NCBI RefSeq assembly: GCF_028640845.1
Contig: NC_080541.1
Location: forward strand, 179,096,502 to 179,160,501
Length of the DNA stretch: 64,000 nt
Reading direction: 5' to 3'
Source: Ahaetulla prasina
Taxonomy: Eukaryota > Chordata > Lepidosauria > Squamata > Colubridae
Shown here: in pieces, positions 59,350 through 64,000 of the stretch
Numbering within the stretch: position 1 is the first letter of the stretch
Layout of the letters: every line of letters begins with the position of its first letter
Program-made: the position numbers and the translations under genes
Notes under the pieces: generated by a model
Databases searched by the model: none
Told to the model about the DNA's origin: nothing
What the model saw: only the letters and a program-made list of their open reading frames with translations

Positions 59350-60290
59350 TAGTTAGCCTTCTAATAGGCAGATATTTTGTCACTGCCCATGCTTACCTTT
59401 TTGTGAGAGTCCCCACAACAATGCTTTCAAAATTTCAAATGTATCCATCAAAGAAAAAAATTGGTGCTTCTAATATAGGATAGGCAATTCAGAAAATCCA
59501 GGAATTGAATGAAAGTTTTGCATCTGAGAGAAATAGGAATGGATTTATGGGAGGAATTGGTCTTACTCCCATAGAATCCCTGTGCTTTGGTTTTAATAAA
59601 TCAGTCTTAATTTATTTCACCAACTTCTCACCAAAAAGAACATCTAATATGCACCATCTTCAATCAAAGTCCAAGCAAATGTACTCAAAATATATATGAA
59701 AAAGAGATCTATCCAGGATCAGAGAACTGAAAAACTATTGACTAGGTTCCTTGTCCTCCTTAATGAAGAATTGCAGGAAACAGAACGCAAACAGGATTTC
59801 AGGTTTAGTTGAAGTTAGATCTGATTTTTAGCTAATTTAATGGCCATATTTTGTAATAATTAAATGAACCTGATATTGATCACTGCAACATCAAGATAAT
59901 GAAGACTAAAACCTATTTTACCTAAACCTAATTTAAGTGATTCTTCAATGTTACATATGAATGAATTAAAGAATTAAAGAATCAATCTAATTTCCTTACA
60001 GTTTTGAATACTCTTTGGTGCTGCTATGGTAATAATTATGATATTAATTAAAACATTTTCATGAAATAGGACCTACTATAATATATACTGCATATTTTTT
60101 CATCTTTTTAAAATACTCTGTGGTCTGAAAGACTTCATAATCTATTATAAAACCTGTAGAAACTTTACCAGTAATGCAAAAGACTGTTTAATGTATTATA
60201 TCTCATCTTTTACACAGTACATCAGGTTATTTCTTTTTAAATCATAGGAACATAGCCAGGTTGCTTAATCTGGTTGCCTAATCTGTGGTT
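59350..60290. other. No feature seen
   Basis: AT-rich unique-looking sequence. Confidence 0.45.
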
Positions 60291-60294
60291 ATAT

Positions 60295-60912
60295 GTGTAT
60301 ATACAGTTCTAGGCTGCATAAACAGAGGGATAGAAATTAGAATCAAGATGATGTGAAGTATTAATACCACTTTATAATGCCTTGGTAAGGCCACACTTGG
60401 AATACTGCATTCAGTTTTGGTTGTCACGATGTAAAGAAGATGTTGAGACTCTAGAAGGAGTGCAGAGAAGAACAACAAAGATGATTAGAGAACTGGAGGC
60501 TAAAACATATAAATAATGGTTGCTGGAACTGGGTATGTCTAGTCTGATGAAAAGAAGAACTAGGGGTGACATGATAGCAGTGCTCCAATATCTCAGGAGC
60601 TGCCACAAAGAAGAGGGAGTCAAGCTATTCTCCAAAGCACCTGAGGATAGAACAAGAAGCAATGGGTGGAAACTAATCAAGGAGAGAAGCAACTTAGAAC
60701 TAAGGAGATATTTCCTACAGATAGAACAATTAATCAGTGGAACAACGTGCTTCCAGAAGTTGTAAATGCTCCAACACTGGAAATTTTTAAGAAAAGATTA
60801 GATAACCATTTGTCTGAAGTGGTATAGGGTTTCCTGCATAAGGCCGGAAAGACCTCCAAGGTCCCTTCCAACTCTTTTATTCTCTTCTCTTCTCTTCTCT
60901 TCTCTTCTCTTC
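60295..60912 (+). mobile_element. CR1 LINE 3' region with (TCTTC)n tail
   Basis: Well-preserved squamate CR1 end: TAAGGCCACACTTGGAATAC, GGAGTGCAGAGAAGAACAAC, GACCTCCAAGGTCCCTTCC, ending in (TCTTC)n at 60888-60912. Coding potential is lost. The reverse of this sequence appears at 21272-21697. Confidence 0.9.
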
Positions 60913-61600
60913 ACTAAGTAAATATTAGTATATACCTTATCACTTATATACTATGTAGCATTTTACTAATTTTCCATGATTGGAACAGAAAAATTAATCA
61001 TATTCATGTACTTTCCCTTCTCCTGGAAGATTAAATAAACTAAATTTTAGTTTTACTTAGGAGATTCTTGCTTGTCATTACATTAAGTGCTTATTCAACT
61101 TGTAAGATAATTTGAGCAATGATCAATATATTATTTATACACACATCACACACAGTTGTTAGTGTGTATATATACGTATTTATATTAAGCTAACTGAAAC
61201 TAATATATATAAGTTAACTGAATCTAAATCCTGGCCAAAAGGGAGATGGGAGGTGCTCAAGCCTAATTTATTATACAATAGGTCCTGCTCATTCTAATGG
61301 CTTGGCTGTTAGATAAAGTTTTAACACTATTAAGGGATACAAAGCTAGTAACCAAGATTTTCCTGACCTTACTAAACCCAAAGGCAATCTTGTGTTACTT
61401 AGGTTATCTGAGCACATACAAAAAGATGGATTTTCATGATGGAATTCCATTTAAACTAATCTTAAACAGGAAGAGAAAGTATGCTCTTCTTGTGGATTCC
61501 TTTAATGATTTAGCTACAATAGAAGTGACAGTAATGATCCAGTTTACTGTTTTCCTTGTAATGTGTTTTTTGTGCTTTGCAGATGGGAAGGTGACTGTTC
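60913..61600. other. No feature seen
   Basis: AT-rich, no recognised feature. Confidence 0.45.
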
Positions 61601-61607
61601 AATTGTT

Positions 61608-61848
61608 CTTAACACTTCACTGGCATCCTTCAGTCTCAAAAGACTATGGTATCGTGCTCTGGAAAGAGGTCCTAAAACAGCATCTAGCGAGACTAAAATG
61701 GCCAATTCGAGAGTGGCAATCCCTCCCACACTGAGGGCAGATAAATTCTGTCCCCTGCCCAGCCCCCAGATTTCGCTGGTTCCGGAACTGCCTCTTTGTC
61801 TCAGCTTGCCGAACAAGTGTCTCTTCGAACACTTAAGAACATAGTGTT
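61608..61848 (-). mobile_element. Insertion-like segment with C2HC-finger frame
   Basis: GC-richer than its surroundings and bounded by the 12-bp direct repeat GTTCTTAACACT (61608 and 61848). The minus-strand frame contains ICPQCGRDCHSRIGHFS, like the zinc-finger end of some non-LTR retrotransposon proteins. Another minus frame is open across the whole segment. Family unknown. Confidence 0.4.
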
Positions 61849-61859
61849 CTTAACACTAT

Positions 61860-63200
61860 GAAATAAGAAAAGGGAAACTACTATTATAGTTTCAGCAAAC
61901 TATACAGCAAAACATTCTTCTCACTGAGTGCGTAACATGAAAACATCAATATTGTGTAATATTTTAAATCAATATCAGCATTCAGCAAGAAGAGGAGAGA
62001 GTTTTCTATCTGTTTCTGGGAATTAATGTTCCTAAATATGATAGCTATGGAGAGTTCTCAATTCTTTAGTTGTTCTACTTTAAAGACTGCATGGCTTAAA
62101 TATTACTGTTACATCACACTAAGCAAAAGCTGTGCACCAGTGCAATGAATGCCACAAGCACTGAGAGAACCTAAATCTTTACCAAATTAAATTCTACTGC
62201 ACATTTTAATTTAATTTGAAGGAAATTACTGCAATTGGTTGTATGTATCAGTCCCAGGTACTACTGATACAGCAAGTTCAAAGACTTGTTAATGTATCTT
62301 AGCAACCAGCAGCCTAAAATAGCATGGACCTGGATGCGAAAATGTGAGTTCTCAAAAGGAATGAAATAATGAGGTGAGGAAGCAAAACAGCTAAATATTT
62401 TATTGCTAAGCATTTTTATTCCCTTGTGAGGCCACAGAAATCCACTGGCACTTCATTTCTGGAAGTCATTGTTATTTGAGCTGGTTTTCACAAATACAAC
62501 CAATCAAAATTGGTGCTAGACTTATTTGCCCCTTCTGTTTTAATAGATTCTTATATTTTTGAATAACTCACATAAACCTATGAAACAATCACAGACTATG
62601 CATTTGGAAATTTTGATCTGATTTCTGAAAATTCTGTACAAATATGTTCACTTTTCTGTTCATTATCCCAACAATATACAATGGGTTTTTTTTTCTCATC
62701 TTACATACATTAATATTTATTCCACATTTTATCAAAGTATACAATTTTAAATTTTATTTTTTGCTGTAAACTGGTTGAACATTCTTGCAGATATCTGCTT
62801 TTTTAAGATGTTCCCTCTCTGAATATTTGAGAGGGGATATCTTATACTGCCTCTCCAAAATATTCCAAGGTTCTGTGATAAAGTCATTGTATTATTCAAA
62901 AAGATATAAAATTTAGCTTTATACTTCCCTTGGGCCGAATATCCCACTCAAGAATCATCTCAATGTACAGAGCAGACAGAAGATATAAAACAACTGATAG
63001 TAAAAATGGTAATTATATTATTAATGCATGTTGTTTGTTATTGATATTCAGGAAACATACAATGTTTAGATTCACAATTACATTCAGATGCTGGGTCAAT
63101 TACCTTAGCTGAAGGACAATTATTAGAAAGTGTTGTTTAAATTGTTTCCTACAGTTGGGCTGTCAAATGTTAAATAAATTTAACATTATAGCAAACATCT
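61860..63200. other. No feature seen
   Basis: AT-rich sequence without a recognised gene or repeat. Confidence 0.45.
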
Positions 63201-63202
63201 GA

Positions 63203-63335
63203 TAATGTCTGGTATTCATATAAGTAGTTGATTATTGTCCCCTCTAATGAAAACCTATAAAAATATATTTCACATTTTTACAGGTTTTCATTAGAGTAGA
63301 CAATAACCAACTACTTATATGAACACCAGACATTA
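63203..63335. repeat. Long inverted repeat (MITE-like hairpin)
   Basis: Arms of about 54 bp, from TAATGTCTGGTATTCATA to the complementary end TATATGAACACCAGACATTA, with a loop of about 23 bp. Few mismatches. No clear target duplication beyond the palindromic TAATG/CATTA ends. Confidence 0.75.
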
Positions 63336-63339
63336 ACAG

Positions 63340-64000
63340 TTGTTTATTATTGAGTGGCAGTACAGACTACTATAGCTTAGCTGGCAAAGTCTTAAGAATC
63401 ACTTATTCATAGACAGAGTGAAAAGTAGTTATAATTCAATTGTTTGCCACTTAGAGTCACATTCATGGGATGGGCAGCTATGTAAAATGAATAAATAAAT
63501 CCATTCATTCAGCCACATAGAAAATGCATTTGAGATTTGAGATAAGAAAAATATAGCAGATTCACCCTAATCAATAAAGTTTTGTAATCAGAATGGAACT
63601 GTCCTTGGTACTGATTCTTCTAGCAAAAGCTATTATTACACTAAGGAAATGATCTGTAATAAAAAGAATAATCAGTAGTGTGGCAATTAAAAGAATAACA
63701 AATGTATTATTGCATAAGTTTTCATGGATCACAGTACATTGTACCAGATGCATGTGAATCTGGCAAAATTGGCAGTAATCCACAATAAAAGTTGTACACT
63801 CTAATTCGTTTTTGCTGCAAGACTACTATAGCAATCATTCTAGGAACCAACCTTTGGGGCTAGTCTCCCTGTATTTCTCTTTTAATACACCATTTTAAAT
63901 TATCACTGGCTCCAATTTTTCTCTATATTATCCTATTTCTTTCTTTAATGAGCATATCCATTCAAATGCTTAATTATTGCAATCTCAATGACTCCTTAAA
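63340..64000. other. No feature seen
   Basis: AT-rich right edge of the window, no feature recognised. Confidence 0.45.

Overview
This is vertebrate, almost certainly squamate reptile and probably colubroid snake, nuclear DNA. Host exons are spliced and split by large AT-rich introns. The repeats fit a snake: an RTE/Bov-B-tailed tRNA SINE (Sauria type), CR1 and L3-type LINEs ending in (ATTCT)n tails, L2-type LINEs, L1 pieces, a Gypsy LTR element, and many small hAT-like MITEs. Nothing prokaryotic or viral in nature was seen. The lineage call is inferred from repeat content only.

Two neuronal membrane-protein genes lie head-to-tail on the minus strand. (1) SLC6A17 (vesicular neutral amino acid transporter NTT4/XT1) is complete in its coding part. 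Eleven coding exons between 57381 and 31980 join with consistent phases and GT/AG sites into 725 codons plus stop; a splice acceptor at 57511/57512 implies at least one non-coding 5' exon, probably beyond the right edge. (2) KCNC4 (Kv3.4) is represented by its first coding exon only, 12160-11513. It carries the N-terminal inactivation ball and the T1 tetramerisation domain, and lies at the edge of a CpG island (about 12.1-13.9 kb). The channel core must lie beyond the left edge. The order SLC6A17 then KCNC4 on one strand matches the human 1p13.3 arrangement as I remember it.

Layout: 1-11.5 kb is KCNC4 intron 1, holding a nearly pristine Gypsy element (31-4648, LTRs identical by eye, but with an in-frame stop in pol), an L2-tailed SINE, a solo LTR (6274-6830) and several MITEs. 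11.5-14.2 kb is the KCNC4 exon and CpG-island promoter. 14.2-32 kb is intergenic plus the probable SLC6A17 3' UTR, with MITEs, CR1/L3 LINEs and a Sauria SINE. 32-57.5 kb is SLC6A17; introns 1, 2, 4, 5, 6, 7 and 10 carry recognisable transposon insertions. 57.5-64 kb is upstream or first-intron sequence with a TcMar-like MITE, a CR1 end and an inverted-repeat element.

I found no new gene system. The parts most worth a second look are: an L1-type element with both ends and a 14-bp target duplication but apparently no ORF2 (54016-55726); a group of hAT-like MITEs whose 8-bp target duplications mostly share a central TA; two different MITEs that hit the same position in two copies of one host repeat; and SLC6A17 intron 6, which is about 90% one L1 fragment. 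All coordinates and identities are hand-read and approximate at repeat edges, except where a target duplication fixes them.
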